Positions 16,297 through 23,668 are shown, counted from the stretch's first letter. The stretch: DNA of 34,101 bases from CAVPEV01 sp963703555 (GCA_963703555.1 CAVPEV010000052.1:1-34101), one strand, 5' to 3'. Notes: generated by a model from the sequence alone, not told the origin. Numbers and translations: made by a program.

Positions 16297-17469
16297 TCAC
16301 CGCCCGGCGAGGGCATTCCCGATGCGTCGGACGGCCTCCCGCACGAGCGGACGCGGCATCGCCAGGTTGACCCGCACACAGCCGGCCCCGGCCGTCCCGA
16401 ACGTCGGCCCGCTGTTCACCAGCACCTGGGCACGCTCGAGCACCGTCGCACCGGGGTCGTCGCCGACCGCGTAGGCGCGCAGGTCCAGCCAGGCCAGGTA
16501 GGTGCCCTCGAGGGGGGCGACGCGGGCCTCGGGGAGGTGCGCGGCCACCTCCTGGCCGAAGGTCTCGACGTTGCCCTCCAGGTAGCGCCGCACGGCGTCC
16601 AGCCACGAGCCCCCGTCGATGTAGGCGCTGGCGGTGGCGCGCAGCCCGGGGGTGCTGGCGCCGTGCCCGATGAGCTCTCCGACGCGCGACCAGACCTCGC
16701 GGTCGGCGTCGTTGCTGAGGATGAGCTGCGCGCACTTCAGGCCGGGCAGGTTCCACGCCTTCGACGCCGCGGTGGCCGTGAGGGCCACCCGGGCGGCCGC
16801 GTCGGAGACGCTGGCGAACGGCACGTGCCGGTGGCCGAACAGGGTGAGCGGCGCGTGGATCTCGTCGCTGAACACCCGGGCGCCGCGGGCGGCGACCACG
16901 TCGGCCAGCGCGGCGAGCTCCCCGACGGAGTACACGCGGCCGACGGGGTTGGCGGGGTTGGCGAGCACGACGAGCCCGGCCCCGGCGTCGAGCTCGGCGG
17001 CGATGGCGTCCAGGTCGAGCGTGTAGCGGCCCTCGGCCGACCGCAGCATCGGGACCTGGCGGACCTCGCGCCCGAGGGTGCCGGGCACGGACAGGAACGG
17101 CATGTACGCCGGGGTGGGGACGACCACCGCGGAGCCGGGTGCGGTGACGTGGGTGATCGCCGCCTGCAGGCCGGCGACGACGTCCGGCAGCGGCGCGACA
17201 TCGTCCGGGTCGACGGCCCAGCCGTACTGGTGGGCGTACCAGCCGGCGGTGGCCTCACGCATCGCGCGGACCAGGCTCGGCGGCGGGTAGCCCAGCTCTC
17301 CGCGGGCGACCGTCTCGGCGAGGGCCTGCGTCACGCAGGGAGCGGTGCCGAAGTCCATCTCCGCCACCCACGCGCCGATCACGCCGGGCGCTGCCACGGT
17401 CCACTTGAGGCTTCCGCGACTGCGCAGCTGCTCGGCGGTGAGGGCATCCCACTGGTCGGCCAGGTCCAT
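16297..17469 (-). CDS. MalY/PatB-type PLP-dependent cystathionine beta-lyase/aminotransferase
   Basis: A 390-aa fold-type I PLP enzyme. The N-terminus (SLKWTVAAPGVIGAWVAEMDFGTAP) and the following GYPPPSLVRAMREA block are typical of the MalY/PatB branch. Other signatures are the NPANPVGRVYS loop, the SDEIHAPLTLFGH strand carrying the PLP-binding Asp, and Lys237 in SKAWNLPGLKCAQ as the Schiff-base lysine. These enzymes cleave cystathionine or cysteine conjugates (C-S lyase), and some have aminotransferase activity; sequence alone does not separate these roles. It is monocistronic on the minus strand, with the ATG at 17469. Confidence 0.88.
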   Translation of the reverse strand: MDLADQWDALTAEQLRSRGSLKWTVAAPGVIGAWVAEMDFGTAPCVTQALAETVARGELGYPPPSLVRAMREATAGWYAHQYGWAVDPDDVAPLPDVVAGLQAAITHVTAPGSAVVVPTPAYMPFLSVPGTLGREVRQVPMLRSAEGRYTLDLDAIAAELDAGAGLVVLANPANPVGRVYSVGELAALADVVAARGARVFSDEIHAPLTLFGHRHVPFASVSDAAARVALTATAASKAWNLPGLKCAQLILSNDADREVWSRVGELIGHGASTPGLRATASAYIDGGSWLDAVRRYLEGNVETFGQEVAAHLPEARVAPLEGTYLAWLDLRAYAVGDDPGATVLERAQVLVNSGPTFGTAGAGCVRVNLAMPRPLVREAVRRIGNALAGR

Positions 17470-17584
17470 GCTCGCTCGTCCTTCACGTCGTCATGCGGGC
17501 CGGCCGGCCCGGTGCAGCCCAGTGTGCCCGACGTCCCGGACGACGGCACAATGAGTCCACGCGGGGGCCAGGTGCGCCCGCCCC

Positions 17585-17676
17585 GGAGGGCTGGCTGAGC
17601 GGCCGAAAGCGACGGTCTTGAAAACCGTTGGAGCGGGACACCCCCGTTCTCGTGGGTTCGAATCCCACGCCCTCCG
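17585..17676 (+). tRNA. tRNA-Ser (anticodon UGA)
   Basis: A class II tRNA of 92 nt. Acceptor arms GGAGGGC (17585-17591) and GCCCTCC (17669-17675) pair perfectly and the discriminator is G17676. The anticodon loop CTTGAAA gives UGA, the variable arm is long, and the T-loop GGTTCGAATCC is standard. The 3' CCA is not encoded (CCG follows). Confidence 0.96.
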
Positions 17677-17869
17677 CCGGGGCCTCGGCCACCCGCCTTC
17701 TCCACGGGCCTTCGTCGGTATCGGCGGGGGACGCGTCTCCTGGGTGGTCCGCCCACCGAGATGCCCGGTGCGGTCCTCGCTCGCGCACGTCAGGCATGCC
17801 TAGACTGCGCCGGGGCCCCGCACGGCGAGCGCCCACCCACAGCCGCAGCGACGCGCGCACGGAGGAACG

Positions 17870-18565
17870 ATGACGATCGACTGGGCACAGATGCCCACGT
17901 ACAACACCATCATGGCGGTGGCGGCCGGAGCCGGGCTGCTGCTCGTCGTCGCCTTCGGGCGGCAGATTCTCTTCTCGACCGCGAAGATCGCGGTCGAGGG
18001 TTGGGCCGCTGCCTTCGCGGTGCTCGGGCTGATCCTCACCACGACCGGGCTGCACATGAGCCTGACCTGGCCGCTGGCGGCCGCGGGGTTCCCCTACGAC
18101 AACATCATCTTCGGCGAGCCGGCGCTCGCCTTCGGGGTGCTGTTGCTCGTCGCCGCGGGCGTCCTGTGGGCGCGCGGCCACGCCTTGCTGGCGCCGGAGA
18201 ACCGGACCGAGCCGGCGCTGCGCGGGCTCATGGGTCCGGTGTCGGTATTCGTCGTGGGGATGGGGCTGGGGTCGTTCGGCATCGCCGCCGGCGGCTGGGG
18301 GTACAGCCTCTTCGCCGCGCCGCCCCAGGAGCCGATCTCCGGCGCGTTCGCGAGCCACCCGCTGATCGAGGCCACGTTCATCTCCGGGCTGTATGTGCTC
18401 GTGGGCCTCGGTGCCGTGCTGTCGCCACTGCTGCTCACCCGGCCTCGCTGGACGGCGGTCCGGTGGGTCGTCGCGGTGAGCTGGACCGTCGCGGGCGCGG
18501 CGTTCCTGCTGTTCGGCGCGATGAACTACTTCACGCACATCGGTCTCATCATCAACACCATGTGA
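17870..18565 (+). CDS. DUF981-family membrane protein
   Basis: A 231-aa protein with about six hydrophobic helices and short loops, resembling the DUF981 family of uncharacterised bacterial membrane proteins. It starts at an ATG with a strong GGAGGA site 5 nt upstream. The family has no assigned function. The TTTGLHMSLTWPL and FGAMNYFTHIGLI segments look like conserved family motifs and contain histidines that could bind a metal or a cofactor. A TAGACT at 17801-17806 may be its -10. It converges on the hsp20 gene across a strong 16-bp hairpin. Confidence 0.75.
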   Translation: MTIDWAQMPTYNTIMAVAAGAGLLLVVAFGRQILFSTAKIAVEGWAAAFAVLGLILTTTGLHMSLTWPLAAAGFPYDNIIFGEPALAFGVLLLVAAGVLWARGHALLAPENRTEPALRGLMGPVSVFVVGMGLGSFGIAAGGWGYSLFAAPPQEPISGAFASHPLIEATFISGLYVLVGLGAVLSPLLLTRPRWTAVRWVVAVSWTVAGAAFLLFGAMNYFTHIGLIINTM

Positions 18566-18638
18566 GTCCGGCTGGCGCCATGGCCGGTGCCTGGCTGGGT
18601 CCGCGCCAGCCGAAGGACACCAGCTGCGCACGACGAAC

Positions 18639-18682
18639 AGCCGGGACCCTGTGCGACGCTCGGCGTGCACAGGGTCCCGGCT
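18639..18682. terminator. Bidirectional terminator between the DUF981 and hsp20 genes
   Basis: A perfect 16-bp inverted repeat (18639-18654 with 18667-18682). The 12-nt loop can itself fold a 4-bp stem (18656-18659 with 18663-18666). It lies in the 127-bp gap between two convergent genes and would serve both strands. Confidence 0.85.
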
Positions 18683-18692
18683 CTGGTCCGGT

Positions 18693-19166
18693 TCAGCCCT
18701 CGGAGACCTCGATCCGGCGGGAGTGGCCCGGTGTGGTCTTCGGTACCTCGATCCGGAGGACACCGTCGGTGAGTTTGGCCTCGACGTGCTCGTCGTCGAC
18801 CTCGCCCGGAAGGGTCACGCGGTAGTCGAACTCGCCGGTGTGGCGCATCCGGCGGCGCACCACGCCGGTCCGTTCGCGCTCCGTGATCTCCCCGTGGACG
18901 GCCAACTCGTTGTCGCGGAGCTCCACGGTGACGCCCTCACGGCTGACGCCGGGCAGGTCGACCTCGACGATGAACCGGCTATCTGTCTCCTCCAGGTCCA
19001 CCGGTGGAGCCCACCGGTCCACGACACCGGCCACGGTGTCGCCGAAGGCCTGGGTCATGAGTCGTTCCATCCGCGTGCGTACATCGTCGAACTCGCGGAA
19101 CGGCTCCCAACTGGTCATCCCGGGCCGGACCGGATCCGTGGAACGACGAACAACAGGCAGTGCCAT
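18693..19166 (-). CDS. Hsp20/alpha-crystallin small heat-shock protein
   Basis: A 157-aa ATP-independent holdase that keeps unfolding proteins soluble. The N-terminal arm contains WEPFREFDDVRTRMERLM. The alpha-crystallin domain follows (about residues 45-145), with PPVDLEETDSRFIVEVDLPG, the GEFDYRVTLPGEVD block and the closing A-x-x-x-x-G-V-L signature (AKLTDGVLRIEVP). A perfect AAGGAGG (19176-19182) precedes two closely spaced in-frame ATGs at 19172 and 19166. The second has the better 9-nt spacing and is used here. A HAIR-like inverted repeat 61 bp upstream suggests control by the repressor HspR. Confidence 0.93.
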   Translation of the reverse strand: MALPVVRRSTDPVRPGMTSWEPFREFDDVRTRMERLMTQAFGDTVAGVVDRWAPPVDLEETDSRFIVEVDLPGVSREGVTVELRDNELAVHGEITERERTGVVRRRMRHTGEFDYRVTLPGEVDDEHVEAKLTDGVLRIEVPKTTPGHSRRIEVSEG

Positions 19167-19227
19167 CGCCATCGACCTCCTTCGCTCGATCCCGACTGTC
19201 ACTGGCGGGTAGCGTCACTGACATAGA

Positions 19228-19248
19228 CCTGAGCGTAGGAGGCTCAAG
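19228..19248. promoter_or_regulatory. HAIR-like (HspR) operator upstream of hsp20
   Basis: On the minus strand the site reads CTTGAGC-N7-GCTCAGG. It matches 11 of 14 defined positions of the actinobacterial HAIR consensus CTTGAGT-N7-ACTCAAG, with the correct 7-nt spacing. It lies 61 bp before the hsp20 start. It also overlaps the region upstream of the divergent exporter gene. Confidence 0.7.
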
Positions 19249-19310
19249 TGCTATTCCCGCCCGAACCCGCCGCCGGGCCGGACGTCCCGGCGCGGCCGGC
19301 GGCCGCTGGT

Positions 19311-19316
19311 CATCAT
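19311..19316 (+). promoter_or_regulatory. Candidate -10 hexamer for the ThrE-type gene
   Basis: CATCAT, a weak -10, ends exactly 6 nt before the GTG at 19323. The geometry matches the other leaderless candidates in this window, but the hexamer lacks the first T. Confidence 0.25.
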
Positions 19317-19322
19317 GGACGC

Positions 19323-20591
19323 GTGCCCACCCAGCCCACGGATGACGAGCTCGAGCTGATCCGCCAGTCCGGGGTCGTCCTGCGGGTGGGGCGGTTGAGC
19401 CTGTCGGCCGGCACCGGCAGCTACCGGGTCAAGGAGTCCATGGCCCGGGTCGCCCGCGCGCTCGGCATCGAGCGGCACCAGGCACACGTCACGTTGACCG
19501 AGATCACCACGACGTCTCACCGGGGGCCGAGCTTCCGCACCGAGGTGGCCGAGGTCCGCGCCATCGGCATCGACGCCGCGCGGCTCAGCGCGCTGGAGGA
19601 CATGGCGTCGCGCCTGGAGGGCTCGGGCCGGACGGCCACCGTCGAGGAGGTCGCCGCCGGGCTGGACTCCATCGAGCAGGCCGGCCCGCTGTACCCGCCG
19701 GTGCTGCACGCTCTGTGGGCGGCGATCGCCTGCTCCGCGTTCGCCTTCCTCACCGGGGGTGGTCCGGTGGAGATGATGGCGGTGTTCGTCGGCGCAGGCG
19801 TCGGTCAGCTGGTCCGCCGGGCGATGGCGACGCGCCGGTACAACCAGTTCGGGGTGACGATGATCGCGGCGGCGGTCGGCTGTCTCACGTACGTCGGGTT
19901 CGTCGACGGGCTCGGCCTGCTCGGTGTTGCGGGCGCCCAGCACGAGGCCGGCTACGTCGCGTCCGTGCTCTTCCTCGTCCCCGGCTTCCCGCTCATCACC
20001 GGCACCCTCGACCTGGTCAAGCTGGACTTCTCCGCCGGGGTGGACCGCCTCGCCTACGCGACGATGGTGGTGGTGTCCGCCGGCCTTGCGGTGTGGGCCG
20101 TGTCCACCGTCGTCGGCCTGTCCCCGGACGCGCTGACCCCGCTCGTGCTGGACCCGGGGGCGCTCCTGGTGCTCCGGCTGGTGGCGAGCTTCTTCGGGGT
20201 GCTGGGCTTCGCCCTGATGTTCAACAGCCCGGTCCGGATGGCCCTGGCTGCCGCGGGCGTCGGCATGGTGGCCAACACCCTGCGGCTGGAGCTCGCCGAC
20301 GCGGGGATGGCGGCCCAGGCCGCGGCAGCTCTCGGCGCGGCGCTGGTCGGACTGCTGGCCGCCTGGGTCGCACCACGGCTGCGCGTGCCGCGGATCACGA
20401 TCTCCGTGCCGGCGGTCGTCATCATGGTTCCGGGAGTGCTCGCGTATCGCGCGGTGTTCCACCTGTCCAACGGGGACATGACCCAGGCCCTGGCCAACGG
20501 CACCCAGGCGGTGCTCGTCGTCGCCGCGATCGCCATCGGCCTGGCCGTCGGGCGGATGCTCACCGACCGGACATGGGCCTTCGAGAGCTGA
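19323..20591 (+). CDS. ThrE-family threonine/serine exporter, fused two-domain form
   Basis: A 422-aa exporter of the ThrE family combining the N-terminal cytoplasmic/DUF1212 part (SGVVLRVGRLSLSAGTGSYRVKESMARVARALG) with the C-terminal DUF3815-type membrane half, about ten helices in all. Conserved segments include VLFLVPGFPLITGTLDL in mid-protein and VVIMVPGVLAYRA near the end. It would export threonine and serine across the inner membrane. The GTG at 19323 is preferred; an in-frame GTG at 19248 would start inside the HAIR-like operator and add 25 residues of no homology. It is divergent from hsp20. Confidence 0.87.
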   Translation: MPTQPTDDELELIRQSGVVLRVGRLSLSAGTGSYRVKESMARVARALGIERHQAHVTLTEITTTSHRGPSFRTEVAEVRAIGIDAARLSALEDMASRLEGSGRTATVEEVAAGLDSIEQAGPLYPPVLHALWAAIACSAFAFLTGGGPVEMMAVFVGAGVGQLVRRAMATRRYNQFGVTMIAAAVGCLTYVGFVDGLGLLGVAGAQHEAGYVASVLFLVPGFPLITGTLDLVKLDFSAGVDRLAYATMVVVSAGLAVWAVSTVVGLSPDALTPLVLDPGALLVLRLVASFFGVLGFALMFNSPVRMALAAAGVGMVANTLRLELADAGMAAQAAAALGAALVGLLAAWVAPRLRVPRITISVPAVVIMVPGVLAYRAVFHLSNGDMTQALANGTQAVLVVAAIAIGLAVGRMLTDRTWAFES

Positions 20592-20651
20592 CCGGCGCGG
20601 TCGTGGCGCGTGAGCCTCGGGGCGGGACCCCTGCGTGAGACGGGGCGCCGG

Positions 20652-20669
20652 CGGGCACGGCTTTGCCCG
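20652..20669 (+). terminator. Weak hairpin after the ThrE-type gene
   Basis: A 6-bp stem CGGGCA/TGCCCG with a 6-nt loop, 60 bp after the stop and just before the tRNA-Ser(GCU) gene. It is a possible terminator only. Confidence 0.3.
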
Positions 20670-20702
20670 TAGGCGAGCCGGGTCGCTACCCTGAGCCGAC
20701 TT

Positions 20703-20795
20703 GGAGACGTCGCATAGCCCGGTCTAGTGCGCGGCCCTGCTAAGGCCGTGAAGGGGTCACCCCTTCCGTGGGTTCAAATCCCACCGTCTCCGCCA
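20703..20795 (+). tRNA. tRNA-Ser (anticodon GCU)
   Basis: A class II tRNA of 93 nt including an encoded CCA (20793-20795). Acceptor arms GGAGACG (20703-20709) and CGTCTCC (20785-20791) pair perfectly. The anticodon loop CTGCTAA gives GCU. The variable arm is long and the T-loop GGTTCAAATCC is normal. Confidence 0.96.
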
Positions 20796-21104
20796 GTCGC
20801 GCCGACGTCTCCGCGAACCGTCGCCAGGTCCGCGCCTGCCGGACAGCCCGACGTCCGGGCCCACGTGTGAGGGCCGCGTGAAGATCTCAGGGAAGCCCCC
20901 CCGGTGACTCAGGGACTAAGGCCCCTGGGCGGGTGAGCGCTCCTGGGGAGACTGTGGACACAGGGCGCGGGGGAACGCGCCCGAGCAGACGGGGACGGCG
21001 TGAGGCAGGGCTCACCCAGGCTGGCGACCGCTCGCGGTCGAGGCGGGCGCCCGGTCCCGAGCCTCACGCGCACAGCCGCGAGCAATCTTCTGGGGGAGGT
21101 TGTC
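20796..21104. other. 309-bp gene-free leader between tRNA-Ser and the rubrerythrin-like gene
   Basis: No convincing gene is seen on either strand. It holds the presumed promoter region of the downstream secreted protein, an imperfect GGGAC-type palindrome (20912-20925) and a GGGGGAGG ribosome-binding site just before 21105. I see no clear -10/-35 pair. Confidence 0.6.
20912..20925. promoter_or_regulatory. DevR/OsdR-like box
   Basis: GGGACTAAGGCCCC is an imperfect palindrome resembling the GGGAC-n-GNCCC core bound by actinobacterial DosR/DevR/OsdR response regulators of hypoxia and redox stress. It lies about 180 bp before the diiron-protein start. The match is partial and could be chance in GC-rich DNA. 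Confidence 0.3.
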
Positions 21105-22103
21105 ATGATCGGTTGGAGGACCACAGCGGCTACGCTCGGGGTGGCGGCACTTGCCGTTGTACCGTCCGCACCGGCATCGGCGCTCGGTGGGTACGGCGGA
21201 ACCGCGCAGCACGTCGCGAGGCTGTTCGCGGGGACGGCTCAGGTGGAGCTGCGGGAGCACTTCGCGGGGGAGGCGGTGCTTGCCGGGCTGCTGGGCAGCA
21301 CCGCGGAGAACCTGCAGGATGCGATCAACGGTGAGACCTACGAGCACACGACGATGTACCCGGGGTTCGCCGCGCAGGCGGCGGCGGACGGGTGCACCGC
21401 GGCGGCGGACCTGTTCACGGAGATCGCTGGGGACGAGGGAGGGCACGCGGCCGCGTACCTGACGGCGTTGCAAGCGTTGACCGACTCGACGGTCCGGGTT
21501 CCGCGCCCGCCGACAGTTGACGTGGTGGACATCGTCGCCAGCGACCCGGTGTGCGCCGGGACGCAGACGCAGGCCAACCTCGAGGCCGCCATGCACGGCG
21601 AGGCGTTCGCCTACGCGAAGTACACGGCCTACGGCGCCCAGGCGGTCCGCACCCACCAGACCGCGATCGCGAGGCTGTTCGCGGGGACGGCTCAGGTGGA
21701 GCTGCGGGAGCACTTCGCGGGGGAGGCGGTGCTTGCCGGGCTGCTGGGCAGCACCGCGGAGAACCTGCAGGATGCGATCAACGGTGAGACCTACGAGCAC
21801 ACGACGATGTACCCGGGGTTCGCCGCGCAGGCGGCGGCGGACGGGTGCACCGCGGCGGCGGACCTGTTCACGGAGATCGCTGGGGACGAGGGAGGGCACG
21901 CGGCCGCGTACCTGACGGCGTTGCAATCGTTGACCGACTCGACGGTCCGGGTTCCGCGCCCGCCGACAGTTGACGTGGTGGACATCGTCGCCAGCGACCC
22001 GGTGTGCGCCGGGACGCAGACGCAGGCCAACCTTGAGGCCGCCATGCACGGCGAGGCGTTCGCCTACGCGAAGTACACAGCCTACGCCGCCCAGGCCCAC
22101 TGA
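21105..22103 (+). CDS. Secreted rubrerythrin/ferritin-like diiron protein with internal duplication
   Basis: A 332-aa protein with a Sec-type signal peptide (hydrophobic core about 7-20, likely cut after ASA near residue 26). It is built from two nearly identical 151-residue units. Each unit has the rubrerythrin diiron ligands: ELREH (E48, E51, H52 in unit 1), GETYEH (E77, E80, H81) and DEGGH (E111, H114). The helix bearing HGEAFAYAKY (E166, E317) comes at the end of each unit. Helix order is therefore B-C-D-A-B-C-D-A instead of the usual A-B-C-D. Cysteines C97, C150, C248 and C301 might form disulphides outside the cell. No rubredoxin domain is present. The ATG at 21105 follows GGGGGAGG. Redox enzyme, peroxide scavenger or iron binder are all possible; family membership is firm, function is not. 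Confidence 0.8.
   Translation: MIGWRTTAATLGVAALAVVPSAPASALGGYGGTAQHVARLFAGTAQVELREHFAGEAVLAGLLGSTAENLQDAINGETYEHTTMYPGFAAQAAADGCTAAADLFTEIAGDEGGHAAAYLTALQALTDSTVRVPRPPTVDVVDIVASDPVCAGTQTQANLEAAMHGEAFAYAKYTAYGAQAVRTHQTAIARLFAGTAQVELREHFAGEAVLAGLLGSTAENLQDAINGETYEHTTMYPGFAAQAAADGCTAAADLFTEIAGDEGGHAAAYLTALQSLTDSTVRVPRPPTVDVVDIVASDPVCAGTQTQANLEAAMHGEAFAYAKYTAYAAQAH
21214..21643 (+). repeat. Direct repeat copy 1 (430 bp)
   Basis: First copy of a tandem direct repeat with a 453-bp period inside the rubrerythrin-like gene. It matches 21667-22096 at all but four positions by eye, and the period is an exact multiple of three. Confidence 0.97.
21667..22096 (+). repeat. Direct repeat copy 2 (430 bp)
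   Basis: Second copy, separated from the first by 23 bp (21644-21666). Four differences in 430 bp give two amino-acid changes (Ala to Ser and Gly to Ala) and two silent ones. Confidence 0.97.
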
Positions 22104-22142
22104 TCGGGACCGGGCGGCTCAGATCGTCGACGGGCACGTGGA

Positions 22143-22176
22143 CCGCCGGGGCGGACGGACGCCGCCGCCCCGGCGG
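22143..22176 (+). terminator. Terminator after the rubrerythrin-like gene
   Basis: A perfect 12-bp GC inverted repeat (22143-22154 with 22165-22176) and 10-nt loop, 40 bp after the stop codon and upstream of tRNA-Arg. Confidence 0.7.
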
Positions 22177-22331
22177 CCCAGCGTGGGGGGCTGTGCCGGG
22201 AGCCAGCACGCAAGGCGCCAGGTCGGCGGCGCACCTCATGACGGCCGTCCTCGGCTCGGGGTGATCTGGACACAGTGGTTTGGGCCGGGCCCCCCTGGAC
22301 GCTATCCTCGACGACGGCCCCTCGTGGCCGC

Positions 22332-22407
22332 GCGCCCGTAGCTCAATGGATAGAGCATCTGACTACGGATCAGAAGGTTGGAGGTTCGAGTCCTCTCGGG
22401 CGCACCA
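22332..22407 (+). tRNA. tRNA-Arg (anticodon ACG)
   Basis: A 76-nt tRNA with encoded CCA (22405-22407). Acceptor arms GCGCCCG (22332-22338) and CGGGCGC (22397-22403) pair perfectly. The anticodon loop CTACGGA gives ACG, whose A34 is normally modified to inosine. D- and T-arms are standard. Confidence 0.96.
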
Positions 22408-22555
22408 GGGTGTGGCCCATCGGTCGGCGGCGGTGCCGCGCCGGAGGGCCTCTTCGCGGTGCGGGATCGTTGTGGCTGTCCGGGGATCGCCCTGCGCGGG
22501 GCGGTCACCGGCTGCACGCTCCTGCCCCTGGGCGACGGAGCCGGCCCCCAGCGGT

Positions 22556-23455
22556 TCAGGCGGGGGGGATCCGATGAGCGCGCACGGCCTGGTACGTCTG
22601 CTGCAGTGCAGCGACGGAGTGGTCGTACGACGCTTGAGCGACGCCGATGAAGAGGCAGTCGACGACGGTCAGCTGAGCGATCCTGCTGCCGAGAGCGCCT
22701 GACCGGAAGCGGGTCTCGCGGGCGGCCGTCAGGAGAGTGATGTCGGCTACCGCGGTGAGGGGAGACCGGCGGAAGTTCGTCAGCGCGATCGTCGTGGCGC
22801 CGCGATCACGAGCCTGGGTCAGGTAGTCGACGGTGTCCGTGGTCGTACCCGAGTGGGACACCGCCAGGGCGACACACCTGTCGTCGAGGACGGCGGCGGT
22901 GGTGAGGGCCGCATGGGTGTCGAGCCACATGAGTGCGGTCAGCCCGATCCTGGACAGCTTCTGCTGGAGGTCGAGCCCGACGATCGTCCCGGCACCCACA
23001 CCGAAGATGTCGATGCGCCGTGCACTCAGGACCGCCTCGATCGCTGCGGTCAGGGCCACGGTGTCGACCACGGCTGCCGTGTCGGAGATCGACAGCGTCT
23101 CGCTCAGCGCCACCTTGGAGATGATGTCCGCCATCGTGTCGTCCTGATCGATGTCCCCGGAGACAGGGGGCAGGTCCGAGGTCTGCATCCGCTCGCGCGC
23201 GGTCTCCTGGGCCAGGTCGAGGCGGAGCTCGCGGTATCGCGAGTACCCGACGCGTCGACAGAACCGGACCACGGACGTCGTCGAGGTGTGGCTACGTTCG
23301 GCCAGCTCGGAGATGGAGAGGTTGGCGGCGAGCATCGGGTCGTCGAGCAGCACCTCGGCGACCTTCTGCTCGGAGCGGCGGAGGGTCGGCTTGGCCTCAC
23401 GGATCCGCACGAGAACGGTGCGCGACTCGTGCTCGCGCGAGGCCGTCACGTCCAC
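22556..23455 (-). CDS. RpiR/MurR-family transcriptional regulator with SIS domain
   Basis: A 299-aa regulator. The N-terminal RpiR-type HTH (KPTLRRSEQKVAEVLLDDP, then LSISELAERSHTSTTSVVRFCRRVGYSRYRELR) binds DNA. The C-terminal SIS domain (RRIDIFGVGAGTIVGLDLQQKLSRIG; AVSHSGTTTDTVDYL) binds phosphosugars. It is transcribed divergently from an operon containing murQ, which makes MurNAc-6-P or a related sugar phosphate the natural effector, as for E. coli MurR. The GTG at 23455 was chosen because GGGAG stands 6 nt upstream; a GTG at 23497 is in frame but its purine tract directly abuts the start. The divergent spacer carries repeated GTTAC half-sites. Confidence 0.88.
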   Translation of the reverse strand: MDVTASREHESRTVLVRIREAKPTLRRSEQKVAEVLLDDPMLAANLSISELAERSHTSTTSVVRFCRRVGYSRYRELRLDLAQETARERMQTSDLPPVSGDIDQDDTMADIISKVALSETLSISDTAAVVDTVALTAAIEAVLSARRIDIFGVGAGTIVGLDLQQKLSRIGLTALMWLDTHAALTTAAVLDDRCVALAVSHSGTTTDTVDYLTQARDRGATTIALTNFRRSPLTAVADITLLTAARETRFRSGALGSRIAQLTVVDCLFIGVAQASYDHSVAALQQTYQAVRAHRIPPA

Positions 23456-23544
23456 AAGGCTCTCCCTGCTCGGTCGGTCAGGACGCCATGGTGTCACCTC
23501 CCTGTAACCGGTCGCGCGGAGGTCTCGGACACGTCGGAAACTTT

Positions 23545-23560
23545 GTTACACGATCGTAAC
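23545..23560. promoter_or_regulatory. Candidate RpiR/MurR operator in the divergent spacer
   Basis: GTTAC-N6-GTAAC is a perfect inverted repeat, and another GTAAC lies at 23504-23508 toward the regulator start. It overlaps the expected -35 region of the importer promoter, so binding would repress. Assignment to the adjacent regulator is inference. Confidence 0.5.
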
Positions 23561-23581
23561 CATCCGTGTACAGATTTGACC

Positions 23582-23587
23582 TATTGT
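23582..23587 (+). promoter_or_regulatory. Candidate -10 of the muropeptide operon
   Basis: TATTGT fits TANNNT and is 81 bp before the binding-protein start. The position 17 bp upstream overlaps the edge of the GTTAC inverted repeat. No clear -35 consensus is present. Confidence 0.35.
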
Positions 23588-23668
23588 GGGCAGGATCACG
23601 TTCCGCCCGACCACCGAGAGCTCCACGGCCGTGCTCCGACGGTCGTCCAGCAGCGAATGGAGCAGTCC

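Noticed and set aside
17483..18763. Long minus-strand open frame across tRNA-Ser and the DUF981 gene
   Set aside because: Its translation includes the well-known spurious antisense-tRNA peptide (GFEPTRTGVSRSNGF type). The plus strand has a genuine membrane-protein gene with a good ribosome-binding site.
21012..22100. Antisense open frame across the duplicated diiron-protein gene
   Set aside because: It only mirrors the duplicated sequence. The plus strand has a signal peptide, diiron ligands and a ribosome-binding site.
22302..22517. Small minus-strand open frame over tRNA-Arg
   Set aside because: The APERTRTSNLLIRSQ-like peptide is the usual artefact of translating the tRNA antisense strand.
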